This document shows positions 43,055 through 51,678 of a DNA stretch of 64,000 nt, piece after piece (position 1 is the first letter of the stretch; each line of letters opens with the position of its first letter). The position numbers and the translations under genes are program-made. Under the pieces are notes generated by a model that saw nothing but the letters and a program-made list of their open reading frames with translations, was not told where the DNA came from and did no database searches. Source of the stretch: Streptomyces sp. NBC_00820 (GTDB lineage Bacteria > Actinomycetota > Actinomycetes > Streptomycetales > Streptomycetaceae); the NCBI RefSeq assembly GCF_036347055.1, contig NZ_CP108882.1, positions 2,555,001 to 2,619,000 on the forward strand. Direction: 5' to 3'.

Positions 43055-44317
43055 ATGACCGAGAACCAGGGCGGCGGCTCGCCGTCGCGTCGCGCGCTGA
43101 TCGGCTGGGGCGGTGCCGGGCTCGCGCTCGGTGCCGCCGCGGCCGGCGGCGCGGTGGCCGCGGCCAGGGCGGGCGACGACGTACAGCCGGCGGGCGCCGA
43201 GGTGGGCGCCGCCGTGGAGTTCCACGGCGGCCACCAGGCGGGCATCGCCACACCGGTGCAGGACCGCCTGCACTTCGCCGCGTTCGACGTGAAGACCGAC
43301 GACCGCGACGAGTTCGTGCAGATGCTGAAGGACTGGACCGCGGCCGCGCGCCGGATGACCGCCGGGAAGCCGGTCGGCGAGGGCGCGTACGGCGGACTGG
43401 CCGAGGCGCCGCCGGACGACACCGGTGAGGCCCTGGGGCTCAAGCCCTCGCGGCTGACCCTCACCATCGGCTTCGGGCCCTCGTTCTTCGAGAGGTTCGG
43501 GCTGTCCGGGAAGCGGCCGGAGGCACTGGCCGACCTTCCTCCGTTCCCGGGCGACAACCTGGACCGGACCCGCACCGGCGGCGACCTGTGCATCCAGGCC
43601 TGCGCGGACGACCCGCAGGTCGCCGTGCACGCCATCCGCAACCTGGCCCGCATCGGCTTCGGCAAGGTCGCCATCCGCTGGTCCCAGCTCGGCTTCGGCA
43701 AGACCTCCTCCACCACCCCGGACGCCCAGACACCCCGCAACCTGATGGGCTTCAAGGACGGCACCCGCAACATCGCGGGCACCGAGACCGGCCGGCTGGA
43801 GAAGTTCGTGTGGGCCGGCGAGGAGGACGGCGCCGGGAAGACCCGCTGGATGACCGGGGGGTCGTACCTCGTCGCCCGCCGCATCCGGATGAACATCGAG
43901 ACCTGGGACCGGACCTCGCTGCAGGAGCAGGAGGACGTCTTCGGCCGGGACAAGAAGGAGGGCGCCCCGGTCGGCAGGGCCAAGGAGCACGACGCGCCGT
44001 TCCTGAAGGCGATGAAGCCGGACGCGCACGTGCGCCTCGCGCACCCCGACGCCAACGGCGGGATCACGATCCTGCGCCGCGGCTACTCCTTCACCGACGG
44101 CACCGACGGCCTCGGCCGGCTCGACGCGGGCCTGTTCTTCCTGGCCTACATGCGCGACGTGCGCGAGGGGTTCATCCCGCTGCAGCGCAAGCTGTCGGCG
44201 TCGGACGCGCTCAACGAGTACATCCAGCACGTGGGTTCGGCGGTCTTCGCCGTTCCGCCCGGCGTCCGTGACCAGGACGACTGGTGGGGCAGCACGCTGT
44301 TCTCGAAGGAGGCGTAG
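43055..44317 (+). CDS. efeB: EfeB, Tat-exported DyP-type haem peroxidase/deferrochelatase
   Basis: 420 residues. A twin-arginine signal (SRRALIGWGGAGLALG, RR at 12-13) leads to a DyP fold. Visible are the distal GFKDGTRN motif with catalytic Asp, and the proximal haem His in HVRLAHPDANGG. The C-terminal GYSFTDGTDGLGRLDAGLFF and RREGFIPLQ-like region (here REGFIPLQRKLSASD) completes it. EfeB oxidises Fe2+ or removes iron from haem at the cell surface. It is 3 bases ahead of efeU. Confidence 0.95.
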   Translation: MTENQGGGSPSRRALIGWGGAGLALGAAAAGGAVAAARAGDDVQPAGAEVGAAVEFHGGHQAGIATPVQDRLHFAAFDVKTDDRDEFVQMLKDWTAAARRMTAGKPVGEGAYGGLAEAPPDDTGEALGLKPSRLTLTIGFGPSFFERFGLSGKRPEALADLPPFPGDNLDRTRTGGDLCIQACADDPQVAVHAIRNLARIGFGKVAIRWSQLGFGKTSSTTPDAQTPRNLMGFKDGTRNIAGTETGRLEKFVWAGEEDGAGKTRWMTGGSYLVARRIRMNIETWDRTSLQEQEDVFGRDKKEGAPVGRAKEHDAPFLKAMKPDAHVRLAHPDANGGITILRRGYSFTDGTDGLGRLDAGLFFLAYMRDVREGFIPLQRKLSASDALNEYIQHVGSAVFAVPPGVRDQDDWWGSTLFSKEA

Positions 44318-44320
44318 CCC

Positions 44321-45196
44321 GTGTTCTCCAACTACCTGATCGGCCTGCGCGAGGGCCTGGAGGCGTCGCTCGTCGTCTGCATCCTCATCGCCTACCTCGT
44401 CAAGACCGGCCGCAGGGACGCCCTGAAGCCGATCTGGACCGGCATCGCCATCGCGATCGCCCTCGCGATGGGCTTCGGCTGCGCGCTCGAGTTCGGCTCG
44501 CAGGAGATGACGTTCGAGGCACAGGAGGCGCTCGGCGGCTCGCTGTCGATCGTCGCCGTCGTCCTGGTGACCTGGATGGTGTTCTGGATGCGGCGCACCG
44601 CCCGGCACCTGAAGGCCGAGCTGCACGGCAAGCTGGACGCGGCTCTCGCGCTGGGCACGGGCGCGCTGGTCGCCACCGCGTTCCTGGCCGTCGGCCGGGA
44701 GGGCCTGGAGACCGCGCTGTTCGTCTGGGCCTCGGTGCACGCGGCCAGCGACGGCACCCCGCGCCCGCTGGTCGGCGTGGCCCTCGGACTGGCGACGGCC
44801 GTCCTGCTGGGCTGGCTGTTCTACCGGGGCGCCCTGCGGATCAACCTCGCCAAGTTCTTCACCTGGACCGGCGGCATGCTGGTCGTGGTCGCGGCGGGCG
44901 TGCTGGCGTACGGCTTCCACGACCTTCAGGAGGCCAACTGGGTCCCGGGCATCGCGGACCTCGCCTTCGACATCAGCGGCACGATCGCGCCGGACAGCTG
45001 GTACGGCACCCTCCTCAAGGGCGTCTTCAACTTCCAGCCGGACCCGACGGTCGTCCAGCTCACGGTCTGGGCGCTGTACCTGGTGCCGACCCTGTCCGTC
45101 TTCCTGCTCACGCCGGAGCTGCGCGCCCGGCTGCGCGGCGGGCGGAGCGGGACGGCGGTCCCCACCGCCGGGGACAAGGTCTCCGCTTCCGAGTGA
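44321..45196 (+). CDS. efeU: EfeU/FTR1-family iron permease
   Basis: 291 residues, seven hydrophobic segments. GTG 44321 follows GAAGGAGG. The two REGLE iron motifs are in LREGLEASLVVCILIAYL near the start and GREGLETALFVWASV near residue 125. Imported iron (Fe3+) enters through this channel-like permease together with EfeO and EfeB. It ends the operon. Confidence 0.95.
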   Translation: MFSNYLIGLREGLEASLVVCILIAYLVKTGRRDALKPIWTGIAIAIALAMGFGCALEFGSQEMTFEAQEALGGSLSIVAVVLVTWMVFWMRRTARHLKAELHGKLDAALALGTGALVATAFLAVGREGLETALFVWASVHAASDGTPRPLVGVALGLATAVLLGWLFYRGALRINLAKFFTWTGGMLVVVAAGVLAYGFHDLQEANWVPGIADLAFDISGTIAPDSWYGTLLKGVFNFQPDPTVVQLTVWALYLVPTLSVFLLTPELRARLRGGRSGTAVPTAGDKVSASE

Positions 45197-45308
45197 CGCA
45201 CCCGTGACGGCGTCCGGGTGGCAGGATCCCCTTGGGGGGACCGGCCGCCCGGGCGCCGCTGTGTCCCGGTAGGGTTCGCCTCCGGAAAGGGGAGGGTGAA
45301 GGCACCTC

Positions 45309-46301
45309 ATGAGCAGGGATCGCAGGCGCGGCGGGCTTCGTAGGCGCGAACGGAACGCACTCATGGCGGTCTCGCTGGCCGCTCTGTCGTTGACGGTGAG
45401 CGGCTGCGTGGTGGTGCACGGGGAACGCGAGGTGCTTCCCGCCACCACCCGCGCCGAGGCCACCAAGGCCCTCGAGAGCTTCACGGAGGCGTACAACAAG
45501 GCCGACAAGGCGTACGACGGTTCGCTGGACGCGGACCACGTCACCGGCCCCCTCGCCGACATCGACTCCGCCCGGCTGAAGGCGGGGCACGTCAACAGCC
45601 CGGCAGGCAACGCGAACCACACGCCGCTGGAGCTGACGGACGCGAAGTTCACCATTCCGAAGAAGGCCGGCTGGCCCCGCTGGTTCGTCGCGGACGCCCG
45701 CGGCAACAAGGGCGGCACGGCCCGCTGGTTGCTGGTCTTCACCCGCAACACCCTTGGCGCGCCCTGGCAGGTGGCGTATCTGACGCTGCTCGCGCCCGGT
45801 GACATACCGCGGTTCAGGACGGACAAGGACGGGTGGGCCGAAGCCGTGCCCGCCGACTCCACGGGAACCGCGGTCCCGCCGCGCGAGCTGAGCAAGGACT
45901 ACGCGGCCTATCTCAAGAGCGGCGGGAAGGTCTTCGCGGACGGCCGCAACACGAGCGGCTGGCGCACGGGCCGCCGGCAGCAGGCCACCAAGCCGGGGCT
46001 GGTGCGGCAGTACATCGACGAGCCGCTGACCCAGGGCGACTACGCGCCGCTCGCGCTGCGCACGGCGGACGGCGGGGCGCTGGTCTTCTTCACCACGCGC
46101 CACTACGAGAAGCAGACCGCCGCCGCGGGCACCTCCATATCGATCCCGAACAGGGACGTGCAGGCCCTGACCAAGGGCGACGTCGGGCAGACGCTGACCC
46201 TGGAGTTCGTCTCCAACGAGGTCGCCCTCGACCCGGCCGGCAGCGGCCCGGTCAACGTCCTGGGCCGAGTCCAGGGCCTGACGGCGGCACGGGGCGAATG
46301 A
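45309..46301 (+). CDS. Putative lipoprotein of unknown function
   Basis: 330 residues from ATG 45309. A basic N-terminus and a hydrophobic helix end in a lipobox LTVSGC (Cys 36). The mature protein is a soluble domain of about 290 residues without a motif I recognise (WPRWFVADARGNKGGTARWLLVF, then YLTLLAPGDIPRF, and LVFFTTRHYEKQ). It may bind a ligand outside the cell. It follows efeU by 112 bp and has its own start region. Confidence 0.8.
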   Translation: MSRDRRRGGLRRRERNALMAVSLAALSLTVSGCVVVHGEREVLPATTRAEATKALESFTEAYNKADKAYDGSLDADHVTGPLADIDSARLKAGHVNSPAGNANHTPLELTDAKFTIPKKAGWPRWFVADARGNKGGTARWLLVFTRNTLGAPWQVAYLTLLAPGDIPRFRTDKDGWAEAVPADSTGTAVPPRELSKDYAAYLKSGGKVFADGRNTSGWRTGRRQQATKPGLVRQYIDEPLTQGDYAPLALRTADGGALVFFTTRHYEKQTAAAGTSISIPNRDVQALTKGDVGQTLTLEFVSNEVALDPAGSGPVNVLGRVQGLTAARGE

Positions 46302-46356
46302 CCCATGCCGGGGGCTGCCCGCCTCGGGTGCGGTGTCACCGGCGGGGGCTGCGGCC

Positions 46357-46384
46357 CGGGAGCGGTATTACGGGAGCGGTATTA
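46357..46384. repeat. 14-bp tandem duplication and G-rich gap
   Basis: CGGGAGCGGTATTA is repeated twice in tandem. The 219-bp gap 46302-46520 is otherwise G-rich with scattered partial copies of CGGGAGCGGT near 46488. No gene is seen. Confidence 0.75.
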
Positions 46385-46520
46385 CGGGGGCGGGCCCGGT
46401 GCGGGCCCACAAGGGCGCTGCGACGACGGTCCACGAGCAGCGCCTCGGGCGCCGGGCCGGGAGCAACGCTTCGGCGCCGGCCCGGGAGCGGTGTGACCGG
46501 CGCGGGCTGCCGCACGGTGT

Positions 46521-47261
46521 TCAGTGGCGCAGTGGCCAGACCGTGTTCTCGTGGTCGGGCTCCGTGCCGGCGTGCCGGGCGCAGGAGTCCGTGAGCGCCT
46601 CCAGCAGGCTCAGCGGGTCGGGCAGCGGGTGTTCGGGGCCGCGTACCCAGCTCACCTGCCGGCCGGCGTCGCCGGGCAGCCGGGCGGGCGGTACGAGGAC
46701 GTAGGAGCCCCGGCAGTGCCAGCGCAGGCCGGGGTGCTCGTCCATGGTCTCGGGGTGGCAGTCCAGCGCGCAGGGCCACCACTCGTCCTCATCCTCGGGG
46801 GTGCCCCGGGTGAGGGTGAAGAACAGCATGCGGCCGTCGTCGCTCTCGGCGACCGGCCCTACCTCGACGCCCTCGCCGAGCAGCCGGTCCAGTGCCTCGC
46901 GGCCGGCCTTCAGGGGGACATCGAGGACGTCGTGGACCATGCCGGTGGCGGTGATGAAGTTGGCCTGCGGCTGCTCGCGGGCCCAGCGCTCGATCTGGGC
47001 GCGGTCGGTGGTGGCCTGGGTCTGCCAGGCCAGCGACACCGGGTGCCGGGCCGGGGTGGGGCAGCCGACGCGGTCGCAGGAGCAGCCGTAGCCGGGGGCC
47101 GGGTGCGCGGCGGGGGCCAGCGGCAGTCCCGCCTCGGCGGCGGCGAGCAGCAGGGTGTCACGGCCGCCGTCGTCGTCGGCGGTCTCCTTCGGGCGGCGTC
47201 CGCGCAGCCACTGGGAGAGTCTGCCCTGCCGGCCGGAACGGCCGCCGAACGTCGCGCTCAT
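46521..47261 (-). CDS. Prim-pol-like (bifunctional DNA primase/polymerase N-domain) protein
   Basis: 246 residues. The pattern LLLAAAEAGLPLAPAAHPAPG, then CSCDRVGCPTPARHPVSLAWQTQAT and IERWAREQPQANFITATG, is characteristic of the small actinobacterial proteins annotated as bifunctional DNA primase/polymerase N-terminal domain. The catalytic Asp-x-Asp is not obvious (here MVHDVLDVPL). It may bind nucleotides without priming; treat the activity as uncertain. Single gene with the downstream lipoprotein on the opposite strand. Confidence 0.8.
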   Translation of the reverse strand: MSATFGGRSGRQGRLSQWLRGRRPKETADDDGGRDTLLLAAAEAGLPLAPAAHPAPGYGCSCDRVGCPTPARHPVSLAWQTQATTDRAQIERWAREQPQANFITATGMVHDVLDVPLKAGREALDRLLGEGVEVGPVAESDDGRMLFFTLTRGTPEDEDEWWPCALDCHPETMDEHPGLRWHCRGSYVLVPPARLPGDAGRQVSWVRGPEHPLPDPLSLLEALTDSCARHAGTEPDHENTVWPLRH

Positions 47262-47525
47262 CTATCCCCTCGCCTCGCTGTGTGCGGACAGCATGCCTCA
47301 TCGTCCCACCTTCTCGCGCTCCGGGGGGCCCGAGCAGGGATCCGGAGGAACGGGACGAGATGTGCCTCACATCCTGGGTGCCGTCCGCAGGGACGCTCTG
47401 CCGTTGCCAGGGCGGGGCGGGTCCGGCGATGCCGTCACCGGGGGGGCGGGACCGGCGGCGCCGTCACCCGGGGGGAGCGGGACCGCCGGTGTCGGGCGCG
47501 TGAGGTCGAGGGTGTCCCGGGGGCC

Positions 47526-48536
47526 CTACGACGCGGAGTCGGTGTCCTCGGCGGTGCGCGGCGGCCACGGGTCGCCCCAGTCGGCGTCCCGGGCCTGCTT
47601 GTACAGGTCGCCGTGGCGCTTGGTGACCGTCGTACGGCGCAACCGCTCGTCCGCCTCGCACAGGTCGAGCAGGACCTGGCCCTTGCGGATCTGCGGGCGG
47701 CGCACGATCCGGGCGGGAACGGGTTCGGCGGGCAGCCGGGTGGCGGCGACGTAGCTGAACTTCTCGTCCTCGTACGCCAGGGAGCCCCCCTTGACCTGCC
47801 GGTGCAGGGAGGAGCGGCTGACCCGGGCGGCGAAGTGGCACCAGTCGGTGCCGGGCACGATGGGGCAGGCGGCGCTGTGCGGGCAGGGCGCGGCGACCCG
47901 GAATCCGGCGCCGATGAGCCGGTCGCGGGCCTCGATGATCCGGTCGTAGCCGGCGGGGGTGCCGGCCTCCACGATGACGACGGACCGCGCGGCGGCCGCG
48001 GCGGCGTCGACGAGGGCGGCACGGGCGGCCTCGTCGAGTTCGTTGAGGACGTACGACACCGTGACCAGGTCGGTGCTCTCCAGGGTGAGCCCCGTGCCGA
48101 TCCGGGCGCGCTGCCAGAGGGCGTCGCGCAGGGCGGGGTTGGCGGCGGCGATCTCCCGGCCGAGGGCGAGCGCGGGCTCGGCCCAGTCCAGCACGGTCAC
48201 CGGCCGGGTCCCGTCCCAGGTGTCGGTCACCGCCCAGGTCGCCGCGCCGGTGCCGCCGCCGATGTCCACGTGGCTGCCGGGCGTCCACTCGGGTACGGCG
48301 TCGGCGAACGCCCGCAGTGCCGTGCGCACCGCTTCGAAGGTGGCCGGCATCCGGTAGGCGGCGTAGGCGGCCACGTCCGCGCGGTCCCGGAGGATCGGCG
48401 CGTCGGTGGGGGTGGCGCCCCGGTAGTTCGCGATCAGCCGCTCGACGGCAACGGCGGCCTGCCGGGGCGGGAGTCCGTCGAGCAGTCCGGCCAGGGTGGC
48501 GCGCAGGGTGTCGGCTGGGGATGCGGGGGCGTTCAC
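47526..48536 (-). CDS. Rsm22-family methyltransferase-like protein
   Basis: 336 residues. The SAM-binding Rossmann core has GSHVDIGGGTGAATWAV near 83-99 and LVTVSYVLNELDE near 160, both typical of mitochondrial/bacterial Rsm22 small-subunit proteins. A Cys/His cluster (CPHSAACPIVPGTDWCHF) matches the iron-sulphur-like motif of the family. The C-terminal KGQVLLDLCEADERLRRTTVTKRHG completes it. It likely methylates or assembles 16S rRNA. Start ATG 48536. Confidence 0.9.
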   Translation of the reverse strand: MNAPASPADTLRATLAGLLDGLPPRQAAVAVERLIANYRGATPTDAPILRDRADVAAYAAYRMPATFEAVRTALRAFADAVPEWTPGSHVDIGGGTGAATWAVTDTWDGTRPVTVLDWAEPALALGREIAAANPALRDALWQRARIGTGLTLESTDLVTVSYVLNELDEAARAALVDAAAAAARSVVIVEAGTPAGYDRIIEARDRLIGAGFRVAAPCPHSAACPIVPGTDWCHFAARVSRSSLHRQVKGGSLAYEDEKFSYVAATRLPAEPVPARIVRRPQIRKGQVLLDLCEADERLRRTTVTKRHGDLYKQARDADWGDPWPPRTAEDTDSAS

Positions 48537-48624
48537 CGGGCGATTCTCTCAGGTACGAGGCTCTGCCGGGTACCGGCGAGTACTCCCGGGCGGCGGCCTC
48601 CGCGGGGCGCGTCGGACACCGGCA

Positions 48625-48752
48625 CGCGGGTGGACCAGCTGCCGTGGACACCGCCGCGCGGGTGGACCGACTGCCGTGGAGGCCGGCGCGTGAGTGGACC
48701 GACCGCCACGCACACCGGCGCGCGAGTGGACCGACGGCCGCGGAGGCCGGCG
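48625..48752. repeat. Four 32-bp tandem repeats after the serine hydrolase gene
   Basis: Units start at 48625, 48657, 48689 and 48721, each of the form CGCGGGTGGACCGACTGCCG followed by TGGAGGCCGGCG with a few substitutions. They occupy the gap between the 3' end of the serine hydrolase gene (stop at 48764) and the Rsm22-like gene. No gene here. Confidence 0.92.
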
Positions 48753-48763
48753 CGGGCGGGTGG

Positions 48764-49894
48764 TCAGGCGCCGCGCACCGCCCTCGCCAGGCGGGTCGCC
48801 GTCGCCGCCCTCGGCCGGCTGTCCGGGGGGCGCCGCCTCGGGTGGACGGTGTTCGCGAGCAGGACGAGGAAGGTGTCGGTCGCCGGGTCGAGCACGAGCG
48901 AGGTGCCGGTGAAGCCGGTGTGGCCGGCCGCTCCCCTGCCGGACAGCTCGCCCATGAACCACGGCTGGTCGACGGCGAAGCCGAGGCCGGGCGCGGTCAA
49001 CAGCAGCTCGACGAGGTCGGGGCCGAGGATGCGGGCGGGGCCGTAGGAGCCGCCGGCGAGCAGGGTCCGGCAGAAGACGGCGAGGTCGTGACCGGTGGAG
49101 AACAGGCTGGCGTGGCCGGCCACCCCGCCGAGCGCCCAGGCGTTCTCGTCGTGGACGACGCCCCGCAGCATCCCCCGGTCCGCCTTGGCCCACGGCCGCC
49201 GCTGGTCCTCGGTGGCCGCCGCGCCGGGGCACGGGCCGAAAGTGGTCGCCGTCATGCCCAGCGGGCGGGTGATGCCGTCCTCGATCAGGACGTCGAGGGT
49301 GAGCCCGGTGGTCCGCTCCAGCACGCACTGGAGCAGGAGCATGTTCAGGTCCGAGTAGAGGTGGGTGCCGGGTTCGGCGAGGGGCGCCTCGGCGCGCAGC
49401 AGGGCGAGGCGCGCGGTGTCGTCGGGGCAGTCGTACAGCGGGAGTTCGGGGCGCAGCCCGGAGGTGTGGGTGAGCAACTGCCGCACGGTGATGTCGTGTT
49501 GCGCGGCGGCGGTGAACTCGGGGAGGTAGGCGCCGACCCGGGCGTCGATGCCGAGGGTGCCGCGCTCGATCTGCTGCACGGCGGCGACGGAGGTGAACAG
49601 TTTGGTGAGCGAGGCCAGGTCGAAGGGGGTGTCCACGGTCATGGGAACCCGTGCGGCGGGCGGAAGTTCGACTCCGGCGCCGGTCCCGGGGTCGCAGGAG
49701 GAGTAGCGGACGGCCCAGCCGGCGGCCTCGGCGACGGCGATGACCGGGCCGCGTCCGGCCACGACGACCGCCCCGGCCGCCCAGGGCCGCGGACCGGCGG
49801 TGAGGGCGCGCACCTCGTCGGCCAGGTGCGCGAGTTCGGTGGGGTCGAGCCCGGCACGTTCCGGTGTCCCGGCACGCAGTCTCGGTGCGCTCAG
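48764..49894 (-). CDS. Serine hydrolase of the beta-lactamase/class C (PF00144) family, apparent CTG start
   Basis: 376 residues if translation starts at CTG 49894, which lies 9 bases after GGAGGG and overlaps the stop of the MFS gene (CTGA) as an ATGA/GTGA coupling would. No ATG, GTG or TTG exists in frame until GTG about 28 codons in. The SxxK motif is SLTKL within TPFDLASLTKLFTSVAAVQQ near 94-97, the Tyr motif is in HLYSDLNMLLL, and a final H-T-G in AAGHTGFTG replaces KTG. Probably a periplasm-free esterase/peptidase-like or amidase. The CTG start is inferred. Confidence 0.85.
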   Translation of the reverse strand: MSAPRLRAGTPERAGLDPTELAHLADEVRALTAGPRPWAAGAVVVAGRGPVIAVAEAAGWAVRYSSCDPGTGAGVELPPAARVPMTVDTPFDLASLTKLFTSVAAVQQIERGTLGIDARVGAYLPEFTAAAQHDITVRQLLTHTSGLRPELPLYDCPDDTARLALLRAEAPLAEPGTHLYSDLNMLLLQCVLERTTGLTLDVLIEDGITRPLGMTATTFGPCPGAAATEDQRRPWAKADRGMLRGVVHDENAWALGGVAGHASLFSTGHDLAVFCRTLLAGGSYGPARILGPDLVELLLTAPGLGFAVDQPWFMGELSGRGAAGHTGFTGTSLVLDPATDTFLVLLANTVHPRRRPPDSRPRAATATRLARAVRGA

Positions 49895-51186
49895 TGGTCG
49901 TCTCCCTCCGGCCCCGCGCTTCGGTTCCAGGGACGGCACATTCCCACGAAGCAGGCCGTCGCGACCAGTGCCCCACCCAGTTGGACCAGGGCCATGGGCA
50001 CGGCGGTGCGCTCCCCGGCGATGCCGACGAGCGGGGAGCAGGCGGCGCCGACGAGGAAGGAGGAGGAGCCGAGCAGCGCGGAGGCGGAGCCGGCGGCGTG
50101 CCGGGTGCGCAGCAGGGCCAGGGACTGGGCGTTGGGCAGGGTGAGACCCATGGCGGACATCAGGACGAACAGGGCGGCGGCCACCGGGGTCAGTCCGGTC
50201 GCGCCGAACACGCCCGTGGACAGCAGGAGCAGGGCGGTCGCGGCGAGCACGATCAGCGTGAGGCCGACCGCGAGCACCTTGTCCAGCCGTACCCGTCCGA
50301 CCAGCAGTTTGCCGTTGACCTGTCCGGCGATCACCAGCCCGACGGAGTTGAGCCCGAACAGCAGGCCGAAGGTCTGCGGGGAGGCGCCGTAGATCTCCTG
50401 CACGACGAAGGGCGAGGCCGTCACGTAGGCGAACAGCGCGGCGAAGGCGAAGCCGCCGGCGAGCATGTAGCCGGTGAAGGGCAGGTCGCCGAGGAGGGCG
50501 CGCATGGTCCGCAGGGCTTCGCGCACGCCGCCGCCGTGGCGGGCGGCGGGCGGCAGTGTCTCCGGCAGCCGCAGCCAGACCGCCGCCGCGAGGACCGCCC
50601 CGACCGCCGTCAGGACGACGAACACGCCCCGCCAGTCGGTCACGCGCAGGATCTGTCCGCCGATGAGGGGGGCGATGATCGGGGCGACCCCGGATATCAG
50701 CATCAGGGTGGAGAAGAAGCGGGCCATGGCCACGCCGTCGTACAGGTCGCGTACGACGGCCCGCGCGATGACGATCCCGGCGGCGCCCGCGAGGCCCTGC
50801 GCCAGCCGGAGGGCGACCAGCGTCTCGACGGTGGGCGCCACGGCGCACAGGGCGGTGGCGACGAGGTAGACGGCGAGGCCGGTCAGCAGCGGCCGGCGGC
50901 GCCCCCAGCGGTCACTCATCGGGCCGACGACCAGCTGTCCGAGCGCCATGCCGGCCAGGCACGCGGTGAGGGTGAGCTGGACCGTGGCGGCGGGGGCGTG
51001 CAGGGTGCGGGTGACCTCCGGCAGGGACGGGAGGTACATGTCCATCGCGAGCGGGGTGGTGGCCGTGAGGGCGCCCAGCATGAGGGTGAGGAGCAGCCCG
51101 TCGCGGCGGCTCCCGGTGGGCGGTTCCGCCGCCGGGGCGGGCGTGTGCCGTGTCCGCGGCGCGGGTATCGCCGGCTGCTCGGTCAT
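49891..51186 (-). CDS. Bcr/CflA-family MFS drug exporter
   Basis: 431 residues from ATG 51186, preceded by GAGGGAGGGG. Twelve helices. The family signature DMYLPSLPEVTRTLHAP follows TM1; then GMALGQLVVGPMSDRWGRRRPLL (motif A), RLAQGLAGAAGIVIARAVVRDLYDG (motif C region). These proteins export chloramphenicol, bicyclomycin and related drugs. The serine hydrolase start overlaps its stop, so the two are one transcription unit. Confidence 0.93.
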   Translation of the reverse strand: MTEQPAIPAPRTRHTPAPAAEPPTGSRRDGLLLTLMLGALTATTPLAMDMYLPSLPEVTRTLHAPAATVQLTLTACLAGMALGQLVVGPMSDRWGRRRPLLTGLAVYLVATALCAVAPTVETLVALRLAQGLAGAAGIVIARAVVRDLYDGVAMARFFSTLMLISGVAPIIAPLIGGQILRVTDWRGVFVVLTAVGAVLAAAVWLRLPETLPPAARHGGGVREALRTMRALLGDLPFTGYMLAGGFAFAALFAYVTASPFVVQEIYGASPQTFGLLFGLNSVGLVIAGQVNGKLLVGRVRLDKVLAVGLTLIVLAATALLLLSTGVFGATGLTPVAAALFVLMSAMGLTLPNAQSLALLRTRHAAGSASALLGSSSFLVGAACSPLVGIAGERTAVPMALVQLGGALVATACFVGMCRPWNRSAGPEGDDH

Positions 51187-51678
51187 GCGCCCCTCCCTCT
51201 GGTCCCGGACCGGACCCATTCTCCCGGGCGAGGCCAGGGCGCGTTTCTCCATCCGCACAAGCGGAGTTTGAACGTCCGGACTATTGCGGCCTGTTGGCCA
51301 CATATGCTCAACTTTCCTTCACCGGTGCTTCACACTTGGGGCACCGGGGTTCCGCAGCCACTCCGAGGGGGGAGGCGGCGGCCGTTCCACCGGTCCGGAG
51401 CAGTTGGGGGTGGACCTCGCGGGGAACCGCGAGGTGCGCACCGGCCGGTGGAACGGCCGCCGCACAGACGGCATCGGGCGGCACCGTACGGTCCCTGCGG
51501 TACGGGGCACTGTGCGGTGCCGGCAGTGCGGGCCGGCGTACGGTGCCGGCAGTGCGGGCCGGCGTACGGTGCCGGCAGTGCGGGCTGGCGGGCTGGCGGG
51601 CTGGCGGGCTGGCGGGCTGGCGGGCTGGCGGGCTGGCGTACGGTGGCCGGCCTCACGCGGCGCCATGCAGTGGCGGCC
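51187..51678. repeat. Tandem-repeat-rich intergenic region
   Basis: The gap between the divergent promoter of the Bcr/CflA gene and the 3' end of the carboxypeptidase gene holds three 26-bp units of CGGTGCCGGCAGTGCGGGCC plus GGCGTA (51515-51581) followed by seven 8-bp units GGGCTGGC (51582-51637). Near 51365-51460 an inverted pair of GGCGGCCGTTCCACCGG-type segments (CCGGTGGAACGGCC on the other side) makes a large stem. I see no gene. Confidence 0.88.
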
